A stretch of DNA of 35,152 nucleotides from an uncultured Pseudomonadota bacterium (lineage in GTDB: Bacteria > Myxococcota_A > UBA796 > JAFGLY01): NCBI GenBank assembly GCA_937912125.1, contig CALDOK010000242.1, forward strand, positions 1 through 35,152, read 5' to 3'. Of this stretch, positions 7,729-15,579 are shown piece after piece (position 1 is the stretch's first letter; every line of letters starts with the position of its first letter). The translations under genes were made by a program, and so were the position numbers. The notes under the pieces are model-generated. The model was not told the DNA's origin, ran no database searches, and saw nothing but the letters and a program-made list of their open reading frames with translations.

Positions 7729-8016
7729 GTGGACCGGAGGGCTGCCCCAGGGTACCTGTGCGACGCGCCGGCGGACGTCCCGTCGGGCGCTCCGCGCAGG
7801 AGCTACGCCATCCCTCAGCCCATCCGGATCACAGTCAACGGACAGGAGCGGGAGCTGCCTCGAGGCAGCGATCTCGCTGCCCTGCTCAGGCTGCTGGACG
7901 TCCCGCCGCGGCACATCGCCATCGAGCTCAACGGCGCGCTCCACGAGGGCGGGCTGGACACGGCGCTCGAGCACGACGACCGCGTCGAGATCGTGCGCTT
8001 CGTCGGTGGTGGATAG
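7729..8016 (+). CDS. thiS: Sulfur carrier protein ThiS
   Basis: A ubiquitin-fold sulfur carrier whose C-terminal Gly-Gly is converted to a thiocarboxylate and supplies sulfur to ThiG. The ThiS part is [17 protein letters not shown] through [10 protein letters not shown], about 65 residues, the normal size. It ends in Gly-Gly-Gly rather than plain Gly-Gly. The start is uncertain. The only standard in-frame codon upstream is GTG at 7729, which adds an odd 27-residue extension and has no good Shine-Dalgarno. An in-frame ATC at 7810 has a perfect AGGAG 7 nt upstream and would give a normal-length protein. thiG follows directly. No ThiF-type activating enzyme is encoded in the window. Confidence 0.85.
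   Translation: MDRRAAPGYLCDAPADVPSGAPRRSYAIPQPIRITVNGQERELPRGSDLAALLRLLDVPPRHIAIELNGALHEGGLDTALEHDDRVEIVRFVGGG
7798..7802 (+). promoter_or_regulatory. Shine-Dalgarno AGGAG before an in-frame ATC (possible thiS start)
   Basis: AGGAG is followed by 7 bases and then ATC at 7810, in frame with thiS and at the position where ThiS proteins normally begin. No ATG, GTG or TTG is in phase between 7732 and 7810. The site suggests a rare AUC start or an ATG to ATC change. Confidence 0.45.
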
Positions 8017-8047
8017 GCTCCTGCCCCCCGAGCTGTCTGGAGGCTCT

Positions 8048-8821
8048 GTGGACCCCCTGGTCATCGCCGGTCGCACCTTGCGCTCCCGGCTCTTCGTCGG
8101 CACCGGCAAGTTCCCCGACCCGCGCTCCATGGCCGCCGCCATCGAGGCCAGCGGGGCCGAGGTGGTCACCGTGGCCCTGCGGCGGGTGGATCTTCACGAC
8201 CCCGCTGACTCCATGCTCTCGCACATCGATCCCGAGCGCTACCTGATCCTGCCCAACACCTCGGGCGCCCGGGACGCTGAAGAAGCGGTGCGAATCGCCA
8301 AGCTCGCCCGGGCGGCCAGCGGCTGGACCTGGATCAAGCTCGAGGTCACCCCCGAGCCCCACTACATGCTGCCGTGCCCCGTCGAGACGCTCGAGGCCGC
8401 CAGGCGCTTGGTCAAGCTGGGCTTCACGGTCCTGCCCTACATGAACGCCGACCCGGTCCTCGCCAGGCACCTCGAGGACGTGGGTTGCGCGGCCGTGATG
8501 CCCCTGGGCGCCCCCATCGGCACCTCGAGGGGGCTCCGGACCCGCGAGCAGATCTCCATCATCATCGAGCAGGCGAACGTGCCCGTGGTGGTGGACGCCG
8601 GCCTGGGCCTCCCGTCCCACGCCGCCGAGGCCATGGAGATCGGCGCTGATGCATGCCTGGTCAACACCGCTCTGGCCATCGCGGACGATCCCGCCGGGAT
8701 GGCCCGGGGCTTCGCCCTGGGCGTCCAGGCCGGTCGGCAGGCGTGGCTCGCGGGCGCCGGCGGGGAATCACGGCTGGCGCGGGCCTCGAGCCCGCTCACC
8801 GGCCTGCTCGATCAGGCCTGA
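8048..8821 (+). CDS. thiG: Thiazole synthase ThiG
   Basis: A 257-residue TIM-barrel enzyme. It condenses 1-deoxy-D-xylulose 5-phosphate, dehydroglycine and ThiS-thiocarboxylate sulfur into the thiamin thiazole phosphate. The family start segment is [10 protein letters not shown]. The Schiff-base Lys is in WIKLEV (about residue 97), phosphate-binding segments are in [14 protein letters not shown] and [18 protein letters not shown], and the C-terminal part has [18 protein letters not shown] chose GTG at 8048 because GGAGG ends 4 nt upstream and the protein then begins at the usual point; a GTG at 8006, overlapping the end of thiS, would add 14 residues. thiH starts 3 bases after the stop, so the genes form an operon. 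Confidence 0.95.
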   Translation: MDPLVIAGRTLRSRLFVGTGKFPDPRSMAAAIEASGAEVVTVALRRVDLHDPADSMLSHIDPERYLILPNTSGARDAEEAVRIAKLARAASGWTWIKLEVTPEPHYMLPCPVETLEAARRLVKLGFTVLPYMNADPVLARHLEDVGCAAVMPLGAPIGTSRGLRTREQISIIIEQANVPVVVDAGLGLPSHAAEAMEIGADACLVNTALAIADDPAGMARGFALGVQAGRQAWLAGAGGESRLARASSPLTGLLDQA

Positions 8822-8824
8822 TTC

Positions 8825-9946
8825 ATGGCATCGTCCGAGAGCTTCGCCGAGATCATCGCGGGCGTCGACTTCGCACAGCTCGAGGAGCGCATCCTCGCGG
8901 TGCGCCCCGAGGCGGTGGACCGCGTCCTGCGGCAGCCCCGGGCCCGACCCGAAGACGCGCTGGTGCTGTTCTCCCCGGCGGCGGCCCAGCGCCTGGATGC
9001 CCTGGTGCAGCGCGCCGCGGCCATCACCGAGCAGCGCTTCGGCCGCGCCATGCAGCTGTATGCGCCGCTGTATCTGTCCAGCGCCTGCACCAACCGCTGC
9101 GTGTACTGCGGCTTCTCCCACGACGTCGTCATGGAGCGCCGCAGCCTGAACCTGGACGAAGCGGTGGCCAACGCCCGCGTGCTCCACGATCAAGGCTTCC
9201 GGCAGATCCTGCTGGTCACCGGCGAGGCACCCCGGCACTACGGTGTGGACCACATCGAGCAGGTGGCGCGCGCCATCTCGCCCATGTTCGACTCCATCTC
9301 CATCGAGGTCTTCCCGATGGAACAGGCCGACTACGGCCGCATGGGCGCCGCTGGAGTCGACGGGCTGGTGCTGTACCAAGAGACCTACGATCCGGGCATC
9401 TACGCCGAGGTCCACCCGGCCGGCCGCAAGGCGGACTACCGCTGGCGCCTGGACGGGCCGGACCGCGGTGGTCGAGCTGGCTTTCGCAGCCTGGGGTTGG
9501 GCATCCTGCTGGGGCTGGCCCCGTGGCGCCCCGACGCCGCGCTCCTGGTCCAGCACGCCGCCTGGCTCCAGCGTCGCCACTGGCGCAGCCGCATCGCCAT
9601 CTCCTTCCCTCGGATGGTGAACTCGGAGAGGGGCTACGCCGCCGCTCACACGGTGGGCGATCGGGACTTCATCCAGGCCATGGCCGCGGTCCGCATCATG
9701 CTGCCCGACGCCGAGCTGGTGCTCTCCACCCGTGAGCCCGCCGAGCTGCGGGACAGGCTGATCGGCAGCTTCATCACCCGCATGAGCGCCGGCAGCCAGA
9801 CCAGCCCGGGGGGCTACATCGAGGAGGGCCTGGGCGAGCAGTTCGAGGCCCAGGATGGCCGCAGCCCCGGCGAGATCGCCCGCGTGCTGGCGGAGCGGGG
9901 CATGGACGCGGTCTGGAAAGACCTGGACAAGGGGTTCCGGGTGTAA
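8825..9946 (+). CDS. thiH: 2-iminoacetate synthase ThiH (radical SAM)
   Basis: A 373-residue radical SAM enzyme that cleaves tyrosine to p-cresol and dehydroglycine (2-iminoacetate), the glycine-derived part of the thiazole. The cluster-binding motif CTNRCVYC is at residues 88-95 (Cys88, Cys92, Cys95). The family sequences LLVTGEAP, LYQETYDPGIYAEVHPAGRK and SFPRMVNSERGY are present. Use of ThiH rather than a glycine oxidase (ThiO) points to the pathway typical of anaerobes and many proteobacteria. The ATG at 8825 is 3 bases after thiG; no clear Shine-Dalgarno is seen, so coupling to thiG translation is likely. It is the last gene of the mnmA-thiSGH cluster. Confidence 0.95.
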   Translation: MASSESFAEIIAGVDFAQLEERILAVRPEAVDRVLRQPRARPEDALVLFSPAAAQRLDALVQRAAAITEQRFGRAMQLYAPLYLSSACTNRCVYCGFSHDVVMERRSLNLDEAVANARVLHDQGFRQILLVTGEAPRHYGVDHIEQVARAISPMFDSISIEVFPMEQADYGRMGAAGVDGLVLYQETYDPGIYAEVHPAGRKADYRWRLDGPDRGGRAGFRSLGLGILLGLAPWRPDAALLVQHAAWLQRRHWRSRIAISFPRMVNSERGYAAAHTVGDRDFIQAMAAVRIMLPDAELVLSTREPAELRDRLIGSFITRMSAGSQTSPGGYIEEGLGEQFEAQDGRSPGEIARVLAERGMDAVWKDLDKGFRV

Positions 9947-9977
9947 GCTGGCCGGGCTCTGTCCCGTCCTGGAAACA

Positions 9978-9993
9978 CTCGGCCTCCGCCGAG
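9978..9993. terminator. Weak GC hairpin after thiH
   Basis: CTCGGC and GCCGAG form a 6-bp stem with a 4-base loop, 31 bp after the thiH stop. It has no T-run, so termination is only a possibility. Confidence 0.25.
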
Positions 9994-10024
9994 CGTAGGT
10001 TCCATTCCGCACTCCGGAGACACC

Positions 10025-10621
10025 ATGGCCAGCTATCTCGACACCCTCGATCGCGTGATGAAGGGCGACTACCAGGACGCCAGCCCCCAGGAGCGGGCCG
10101 AGGCGGTCAAGGACATCATCCAGGTCTGCAGCGTCGCCTCGGCGGCGGTGGCCTGGCAGCCCATTCCGTTCCTGGACACGGTGCTGATCTCGCCCATCCA
10201 GATCGCCATGGTCCAGGCCATCGGCCGTGTCCACGGCCACAAGCTGGACCAGAAGTCGGTCCTCGAGATCCTGGGCACCTTCGGCGCCAGCCTGCTCGCA
10301 CAGAACGTGATCATGGCGGCCGCCAAGCTGATCCCCTTCGCCGGCTGGATCGTCGGCATGAGCATGGCCTACGCCCTGACCTACGCGGTGGGTGAGGTGA
10401 GCGACCACTACTTCCGCCACGGGCGCGGCGTGGACCCCCAGGACCTCAAGCAGATGTTCGACAAGACCTACCGAACCAAGAAGGCGCAGAAACAGGCGGA
10501 GCACAAGGCAAACGGGACCTTGAAGGAGAAGCTCGAGCAGCTGGGCGAGGCCTACGCCGCGGGCTTGCTCACCGAAGAGCAGTTCGAAGCCAAGAAGCAG
10601 GAGCTGTTGGCTGGCTTCTGA
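10025..10621 (+). CDS. DUF697-like membrane-associated protein with C-terminal SHOCT domain
   Basis: A 198-residue protein. Residues about 20-140 resemble DUF697: helical AEAVKDIIQVCSVASAAVAW, then PIPFLDTVLISPIQIAMVQ, then the Gly-rich hydrophobic pair LIPFAGWIVGMSMAYALTYA followed by VGEVSDHYF. This domain usually interacts with membranes and is often linked to GTPases. A charged linker (about 145-165) leads to a SHOCT motif, LKEKLEQLGEAYAAGLLTEE followed by QFEAKKQELL, at the C-terminus. SHOCT modules are thought to mediate oligomerisation. GGAG stands 5 nt before the ATG. No GTPase partner is adjacent, and the function is unknown. Confidence 0.8.
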   Translation: MASYLDTLDRVMKGDYQDASPQERAEAVKDIIQVCSVASAAVAWQPIPFLDTVLISPIQIAMVQAIGRVHGHKLDQKSVLEILGTFGASLLAQNVIMAAAKLIPFAGWIVGMSMAYALTYAVGEVSDHYFRHGRGVDPQDLKQMFDKTYRTKKAQKQAEHKANGTLKEKLEQLGEAYAAGLLTEEQFEAKKQELLAGF

Positions 10622-10747
10622 CCGCCCGACGCGCTGACGCAGCGCACCTCTGCCTCGCCGGAGACCCCCTTTCGCGGCCCGATTCCGACCGGCGGGTTGA
10701 AACGGCTCGGGAAACGAGGCAAGGTGGGGCAACGGAGGTACCCCATC

Positions 10748-11587
10748 ATGCGCCATTTCGTCCTTCTCTCGTCGTTCCTCGTCGTCGGCTGCGCCCCCAA
10801 GGGCAGCTTCGATGGCAAGCTCATCGACCCGATCACCGGCAAGGCGCGCAGCGGCGTCACCATGGTGTTGCTCTCGCCCACCAACCCCACGCCGGCCTGC
10901 ATGGAGCTCGAGGCGGTCACCGGTGACGACGGCGCCTTCCACATCGAAGGCCTGTGCGACAACGGGGACTACTCCCTTGGCAGCCGGGACTCGAACTTCG
11001 TGATCGAAGACATCGGCGGCGTCGCGGGAGGCGTGCTCGCCACCGAGACCCTCGAGGTCAAGGGCTGGCCCGTGCCCAACGGCCCAGGCCTGTTCACCTT
11101 CGACGGCGAGGGCTTCGCCAAGCACCGTGAGATCGCCAAGATCGGCGTCGAGCCCATCTGGCAGTCCGAAGAGGACGTGGCCTTCCCGGACACCCTGCCC
11201 ACAAAGGTGGTCACCATCGCCAACGATGAGTGGCTGGTCTTCAGCGGCGCGAAGTTCACAGAGCGCTTCACCCTCGAGCCCTTGATCTACCACGACGCCT
11301 ACATCCGCCTGGGCGAGCCCGGCAACTACATCCGCTCCGAGCCCTGGTGGTACATCGGCACCGAGTTCGCGTCGGAGTCCGAGTTCACCCGGGTCGAAGC
11401 CAAGATCGACAGCTCCAAGGTCAAGGCCCTGGACCAGGGCGACACCCACGTGCGCTTCCTCTCCGGCGACGCCGTGCCCAACAGCCTGTACGTCAGCTAC
11501 TACGAGGGCTTCCGCGACGATCCTCGCTACAAGAAGCTCTACATGGTCAACATGGGTCCCGAGCTCCCCGCGCCCGGCGCTGAATAG
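10748..11587 (+). CDS. Lipoprotein with carboxypeptidase-regulatory-like N-terminal domain
   Basis: A 279-residue protein. I chose the ATG at 10748 because GGAGG lies 9 nt upstream and the product then starts with a lipoprotein signal peptide, MRHFVLLSSFLVVGC (lipidated Cys15). Residues about 18-75 (GKLIDPITGKARSGVTMVLL, then TGDDGAFHIEGL) look like a transthyretin/carboxypeptidase-regulatory beta-sandwich. The remaining 200 residues are not recognised. They include ANDEWLVFSGAKFTERF and GDTHVRFLSGDAVPNSLYVS and appear to be beta-rich. It follows the DUF697 gene by 126 bp and is convergent with a MopE lipoprotein gene 74 bp away. It is probably anchored in an envelope membrane; the role is unknown. 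Confidence 0.8.
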   Translation: MRHFVLLSSFLVVGCAPKGSFDGKLIDPITGKARSGVTMVLLSPTNPTPACMELEAVTGDDGAFHIEGLCDNGDYSLGSRDSNFVIEDIGGVAGGVLATETLEVKGWPVPNGPGLFTFDGEGFAKHREIAKIGVEPIWQSEEDVAFPDTLPTKVVTIANDEWLVFSGAKFTERFTLEPLIYHDAYIRLGEPGNYIRSEPWWYIGTEFASESEFTRVEAKIDSSKVKALDQGDTHVRFLSGDAVPNSLYVSYYEGFRDDPRYKKLYMVNMGPELPAPGAE

Positions 11588-11661
11588 CCTCGCGATCCAG
11601 CGTGCTCAGGGGCGCCGTCATCCGGCGAGCGCAGCTCACAGGTGCGGCGGTGGGGCGAAGG

Positions 11662-14532
11662 TCACGGCTCCAGGCTGCAGTCCGTCGGCAGCGCCGGCAG
11701 GTCGCTGGAGGGCTCGAAGGGACAGATCCAGCCTGCCCCTGATCCATCGCTCAGGCCCTCGATGGCGTTGTGCAGGTAGATCGCTGCCTGGCTGTCTTCG
11801 TCGTAGAGCTGCTCGCGCAGGGCGAGGGGCCACTCGATGTGCATCATCTCGTCCGTGGGGGGACGCTGCAGATGGTCGTCGTAGTGCCGAGCCAGGCCGT
11901 CGAAGCCCGCCTGGAGCTCGCCGAAGTTGATCAGCTGGCCCTGCCGGTTGGTCCGGGCCCCAAGATCGTGGTGGGAGAGGCAGCTGGGGTAGGGGTAGAC
12001 CACCTCGCTGCCAGAAGGGGCAAAGGCATCCTGGAACGCGGAGACCGCTCGATGGAAGCTGGCGGTCTGGACGCTCCAGGGCACGCCGGGGCTGGCCAGC
12101 GCCGCCAAGTGGTAGGGCACCGGCTGCAGCCCCGGGATCTCGAGGGACTGGTGGGTCGGGTCGTCCTCATCGTAGCCGTGCAGCTGCAGGTGGAAGACAG
12201 CCGCGCCGCGGGCCAGGGCCTCGAGGTAGTGGTGGTAGGGGCTCATGCGGCCACGCTCCTCGTCGTTCCCGGCCTGCAGCAGGTCCCCCCGGCGGTAGAC
12301 CTCGATGGGCACCAGGTCGTAGGACCCATCCCCTGCTGCATCCATCATCAGCCAGGCCTGCTCCTCGTCGCGGGCGGCGATGGTGCGCAGCGCCGGCAGG
12401 CCGCCCTGGTCGGCCAGATCGGTCTCGGCCAGGCGCTGGATTGAGCGCACGGCGCCGTCCATGCCTCGCTCGAGCACCGCGCCGAACAGCTCGTTGCCGT
12501 CGTGGTCCATGGCGAGCAGCAGGTCGTCGGGGGTGAAGGTCAGGACTCCCACGTCCTCGATGCGGTGATCCACGCCGAAGCGGGAGTCCACCAGGCGACA
12601 GTCGCCACCAGCCAGCAGCGTCGTCTCGCTGGTCTCCCCGCTGAGGGCCAGGGGGAAGACGACCCAGTCCTGCACCTCGCCGCTGCCGTCGTCGATGGCC
12701 ATCACCACGTTGCCATGGGAGTCTACGGCCAAAGCGGCCGCGCCCTGCAGGCCCTTGGCGAGGGTGTCCATGGCGCCCACGCCGCCTGATCCCGGGTACA
12801 CCGGGAGCCTCACGAGCTTGACGCCCCCGTCGCCGCAAGTACCGGCCCCACCTTGGTCCACCATGAAGAGAGTGCCGGTGTCGCCAGAGAGCTGGAGGGC
12901 CACGGGGCCGGGCTCGCAGAAGGGATCCTCGCCGGGGCTCGCCCCCAGGTCGATTCGCATGACCAGCGCGTCGGCGGATCCGGAGGCCAGCAGAGACACG
13001 GCCAGCAGCGTGGGCTGGCTGCCGGCGTCCACCATCACCAACCAGTCGTCGCTGGCGTGCAGGCTGCGGATGTCGTCCAGGTAGGGCGATCTGTCGTCCG
13101 CCACGTCGCAGGGCCGGCCGTCGGGCGCGATGTAGTCAGGGTGGCCGAACACGCAGTGGGGCGCTCCGGTGGCCTGGTCGGGGTCGATGGAGAGCACGAC
13201 ATCGCGCACCGAGCTCCCCTCGAGTGGGTTGGCCACGGCGTAGTACAAGGCCGCGGCGTTGGCGGCCAGCACGCTGCGGTTGGGGCGGTCTTCCGCGGCC
13301 ACGCCGCGCTCTTCGAGCAGGCCAGGCAGCGCGTCGCGCAGGTCGGACTCGGCGCCGGTGCCGGTGGGGTTGATGGCGCCCCGGGGGAAGCCGTTGGCGA
13401 GAAAGGCCCTGGGCACCGTGCCTCCCACCAGCTCCCGCAGGCCCAGGTAGAAGGTGTAGAGATCGGCGTCGCCGCAGGCGGGGATGGTGGCATGATCGCG
13501 CTGAGGCGCGCCCAGGACCACCTGCTGTTCGGTGCCGTCGTCGAGCAGGCGGGGCCTCCAGCCAGACAAGCGCAGCACCGCCAGGCCTCCCCGCAGGGCG
13601 GTCTCGTCCTCCCGCAACACCAGCAGGTGCTCGGAGCCGACCCCCTGGATGCAGACGGCCTCGAGGAGGCCCTCCAGCCCGGCGTTGTCGAGGCGCGCCC
13701 GGACCGTCCCGGCGACCTCGAGGCAGGCCTCCCGATCGGCAGCGGGGTCTCCAGCGAGGCCCTGCTCCAAGACCACCTGGATGGCCGCCTCGATGGCAGG
13801 CTGGCCCTGGTCCATGGCGCGCAGATCCACCTCGCAGCCAAGCGGATCGTCGTAGCGCTCGAGCCAGGTGAGCAGGCACGCAGCGAGCCCGCGACCGCTC
13901 ACGCCTTCACAGATCATCCCGTCGCAGTTGCGGTCCTCTCCGTCGTCATCCTCGAGGGCGCCGGGGTGGACCTCGGCGTCGCGGTCATTGCAGTCGTCCT
14001 CGCATGCCAGATAGCCGTCGCCGTCCAGATCCTGCTCGTCCAGCGGCAGCTCGCCGTCGCAGTCGTTGTCCAGGCCGTCGCAGCGCTCCAGCCGGTCGGG
14101 GTTGACGTACTGCTCGCGGTCGTCACAGTCATCGCCTCCACAGGCCTCGGCCAGGAAGCCGTCTCCATCCAGGTCGGCGTCATCCGCGACTCCGGAGCAG
14201 TCCTGGTCGATGCCGTCCGCGCAGCGCTCCTCGGCGCTGGGGTTGACGCCCGCCTGGAGGTCGTCGCAGTCGTCGCCGCCGCATGCCAGGGCGATGTGAC
14301 CGTCTGCGTCGAGGTCCGCGTCGTCCGCCAGCCCGGAGCAGTCCTGGTCTACGCCGTCACCGCAGACGTCCTGGGCGCCAGGGTGGATGCCGTCGTCGCC
14401 GTCGTCACAGTCCGTGCCCCCCTGGGAGGTGGAGCAGTGCAGATCGCCGTCCAGGTCGTCGCAGGCGAGGCGGGGAGGACAGGCCATCAGCAGCAGGCAC
14501 GCCACCAGCGCAGCGGCTGTGAGGGCACCCAT
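11662..14532 (-). CDS. Large lipoprotein: N-terminal MopE repeats plus unknown C-terminal domain
   Basis: A 956-residue protein. The signal peptide carries a lipobox (VACLLLMAC, Cys about 18). Residues about 25-205 hold four MopE units (DCDDGDDGIHPG, DCDDLQAGVNPS, DCDDREQYVNPD, DCNDRDAEVHPG), more diverged than those at 1-6326 and without WYDG. The remaining 750 residues are not recognised. They contain His-rich segments that could form a metal site: APQRDHAT (about 345), QLHGYDEDD (about 782) and MMHIEWPLALRE (about 897). This pattern vaguely recalls metal-dependent amidohydrolase-like proteins, which is speculative. The middle (about 480-720) reads like beta-propeller repeats (LAVDSHGNVVMAID). 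It is the third gene of the aminotransferase/LuxE-like operon, only 3 bases after the LuxE-like stop, so a functional link is suggested. Confidence 0.85.
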   Translation of the reverse strand: MGALTAAALVACLLLMACPPRLACDDLDGDLHCSTSQGGTDCDDGDDGIHPGAQDVCGDGVDQDCSGLADDADLDADGHIALACGGDDCDDLQAGVNPSAEERCADGIDQDCSGVADDADLDGDGFLAEACGGDDCDDREQYVNPDRLERCDGLDNDCDGELPLDEQDLDGDGYLACEDDCNDRDAEVHPGALEDDDGEDRNCDGMICEGVSGRGLAACLLTWLERYDDPLGCEVDLRAMDQGQPAIEAAIQVVLEQGLAGDPAADREACLEVAGTVRARLDNAGLEGLLEAVCIQGVGSEHLLVLREDETALRGGLAVLRLSGWRPRLLDDGTEQQVVLGAPQRDHATIPACGDADLYTFYLGLRELVGGTVPRAFLANGFPRGAINPTGTGAESDLRDALPGLLEERGVAAEDRPNRSVLAANAAALYYAVANPLEGSSVRDVVLSIDPDQATGAPHCVFGHPDYIAPDGRPCDVADDRSPYLDDIRSLHASDDWLVMVDAGSQPTLLAVSLLASGSADALVMRIDLGASPGEDPFCEPGPVALQLSGDTGTLFMVDQGGAGTCGDGGVKLVRLPVYPGSGGVGAMDTLAKGLQGAAALAVDSHGNVVMAIDDGSGEVQDWVVFPLALSGETSETTLLAGGDCRLVDSRFGVDHRIEDVGVLTFTPDDLLLAMDHDGNELFGAVLERGMDGAVRSIQRLAETDLADQGGLPALRTIAARDEEQAWLMMDAAGDGSYDLVPIEVYRRGDLLQAGNDEERGRMSPYHHYLEALARGAAVFHLQLHGYDEDDPTHQSLEIPGLQPVPYHLAALASPGVPWSVQTASFHRAVSAFQDAFAPSGSEVVYPYPSCLSHHDLGARTNRQGQLINFGELQAGFDGLARHYDDHLQRPPTDEMMHIEWPLALREQLYDEDSQAAIYLHNAIEGLSDGSGAGWICPFEPSSDLPALPTDCSLEP

Positions 14533-14535
14533 GGG

Positions 14536-15579
14536 TCAGCGCCGCGCGCGGGAGTGGCGCAGGGCCTCTTCGGCGCTCAGGGAACAGCCGCGGGCGGCCG
14601 CACCGGGCAGGCGGCCGTGCAGCAGCAGGCCGCCGTCGGCGTCGAGTGAGCCCAGATCCATGGTCTCGATGGCCAGGACGCTGTGGTCGTTGGCCAGGTC
14701 GACGAAGCGCAGCTGGCCGCGCTGCCCCACCGGCTGGGGGGCACCGGAGCCGGGGTCCACCACGATGGGCACGAGCCATGGGGGGGCGAAGAAGGGCCCG
14801 CGCGCGCAGAGGGGCTCGGCCGATCCCGGGGTCCAGGGCCGGCTCCAGAGCTGGCTGCAGAGCTCGGTCATGCCGTACTCCCCGACCAAGCGGACCCCTG
14901 GGCCCAAGCGCCGGGAGGCCTCGCGCAGCAAGCCCTCGGGTTCGACCTCCAGGCTGCGGCCCTTGAAGCCCCCGGTGGTCATGAGCACGGAGCCTGGCGG
15001 CAGGGTGCACTGGCCCGTTCCGTCCAGCAGGGAGGCCAGGGACAGCGCCGTGCTGGCCACGAAGACAGGCTCGCGCTGCTGGCTCAGGATCTCCCAGGCG
15101 GCCGCGGCATCGGCCATGGGGGTGGCCTCGGCCAGCCAGCGAGCGCGGGGGTAGAGCAGGCCGACCATGTGGGACAGAGAGGAGTGGGGGGCGCTGGCGG
15201 GGGAGGGGAGCAGGCTGATGGCCCGCGACGGCGCGTCGGGCAGCCAGGCCCGGAACCAGCCTGCCGAGGCGAGGTCGTAGGTGACGGTGTCCACGAGGCG
15301 ATGAACGCCCGGCGAGCCGGTGGTGGTGCCGCTGGTGTGGAACAGGTGGACCGGGGGCTGCTCGGGGTGGCAGCTGAGGGGGAGGGACCGAAACAGGGCT
15401 ACGGGCAGGGCTGGGATCTCGTGCATCGCCCGGGGATCGACCTGGCCACAGAAGGCGCCGTAGGCAGGGTTGCGCGCCCGCTGCCAGGCCGCCAGCTCGA
15501 GGGCCATGGCGCAGACGGAGGGCTGGCCTGGATCCCGCTGGAGGCAGGTGGCGATGAAGCGCTGAACGCGGATCCTCAC
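14536..15579 (-). CDS. LuxE-like acyl-protein synthetase (adenylate-forming)
   Basis: A 347-residue member of the LuxE/acyl-protein synthetase branch of adenylating enzymes. It probably activates a carboxylic acid with ATP and transfers the acyl group to a cysteine. Evidence: the AMP-binding loop HTSGTTTGSPG (81-91), the GEYGMTEL motif (233-240) and a C-terminal Cys332 in RGCSLSAEEAL, placed like the acyl-accepting Cys of LuxE. The start is GTG at 15579, overlapping the aminotransferase stop by four bases (GTGA) with GGAG 5 nt upstream. No LuxC-type acyl reductase and no luxAB are present, so this is not a luminescence operon. The substrate is unknown; the partner aminotransferase hints at an amino- or keto-acid or an aldehyde product. 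Confidence 0.8.
   Translation of the reverse strand: MRIRVQRFIATCLQRDPGQPSVCAMALELAAWQRARNPAYGAFCGQVDPRAMHEIPALPVALFRSLPLSCHPEQPPVHLFHTSGTTTGSPGVHRLVDTVTYDLASAGWFRAWLPDAPSRAISLLPSPASAPHSSLSHMVGLLYPRARWLAEATPMADAAAAWEILSQQREPVFVASTALSLASLLDGTGQCTLPPGSVLMTTGGFKGRSLEVEPEGLLREASRRLGPGVRLVGEYGMTELCSQLWSRPWTPGSAEPLCARGPFFAPPWLVPIVVDPGSGAPQPVGQRGQLRFVDLANDHSVLAIETMDLGSLDADGGLLLHGRLPGAAARGCSLSAEEALRHSRARR

Noticed and set aside
5965..8169. Minus-strand open frame of 734 codons over mnmA and thiS
   Set aside because: It is antisense to mnmA, whose catalytic motifs are unambiguous, and has no domain of its own.
8768..11449. Minus-strand open frame of 893 codons
   Set aside because: It lies antisense to thiG end, thiH, the DUF697-like gene and a lipoprotein gene, all with clear family motifs or signals. 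It is a GC-rich shadow.
12853..14649. Plus-strand open frame of 598 codons
   Set aside because: Antisense to the MopE lipoprotein; composition is the Val/Gly/Ala pattern expected from a shadow of Asp/Cys repeats.
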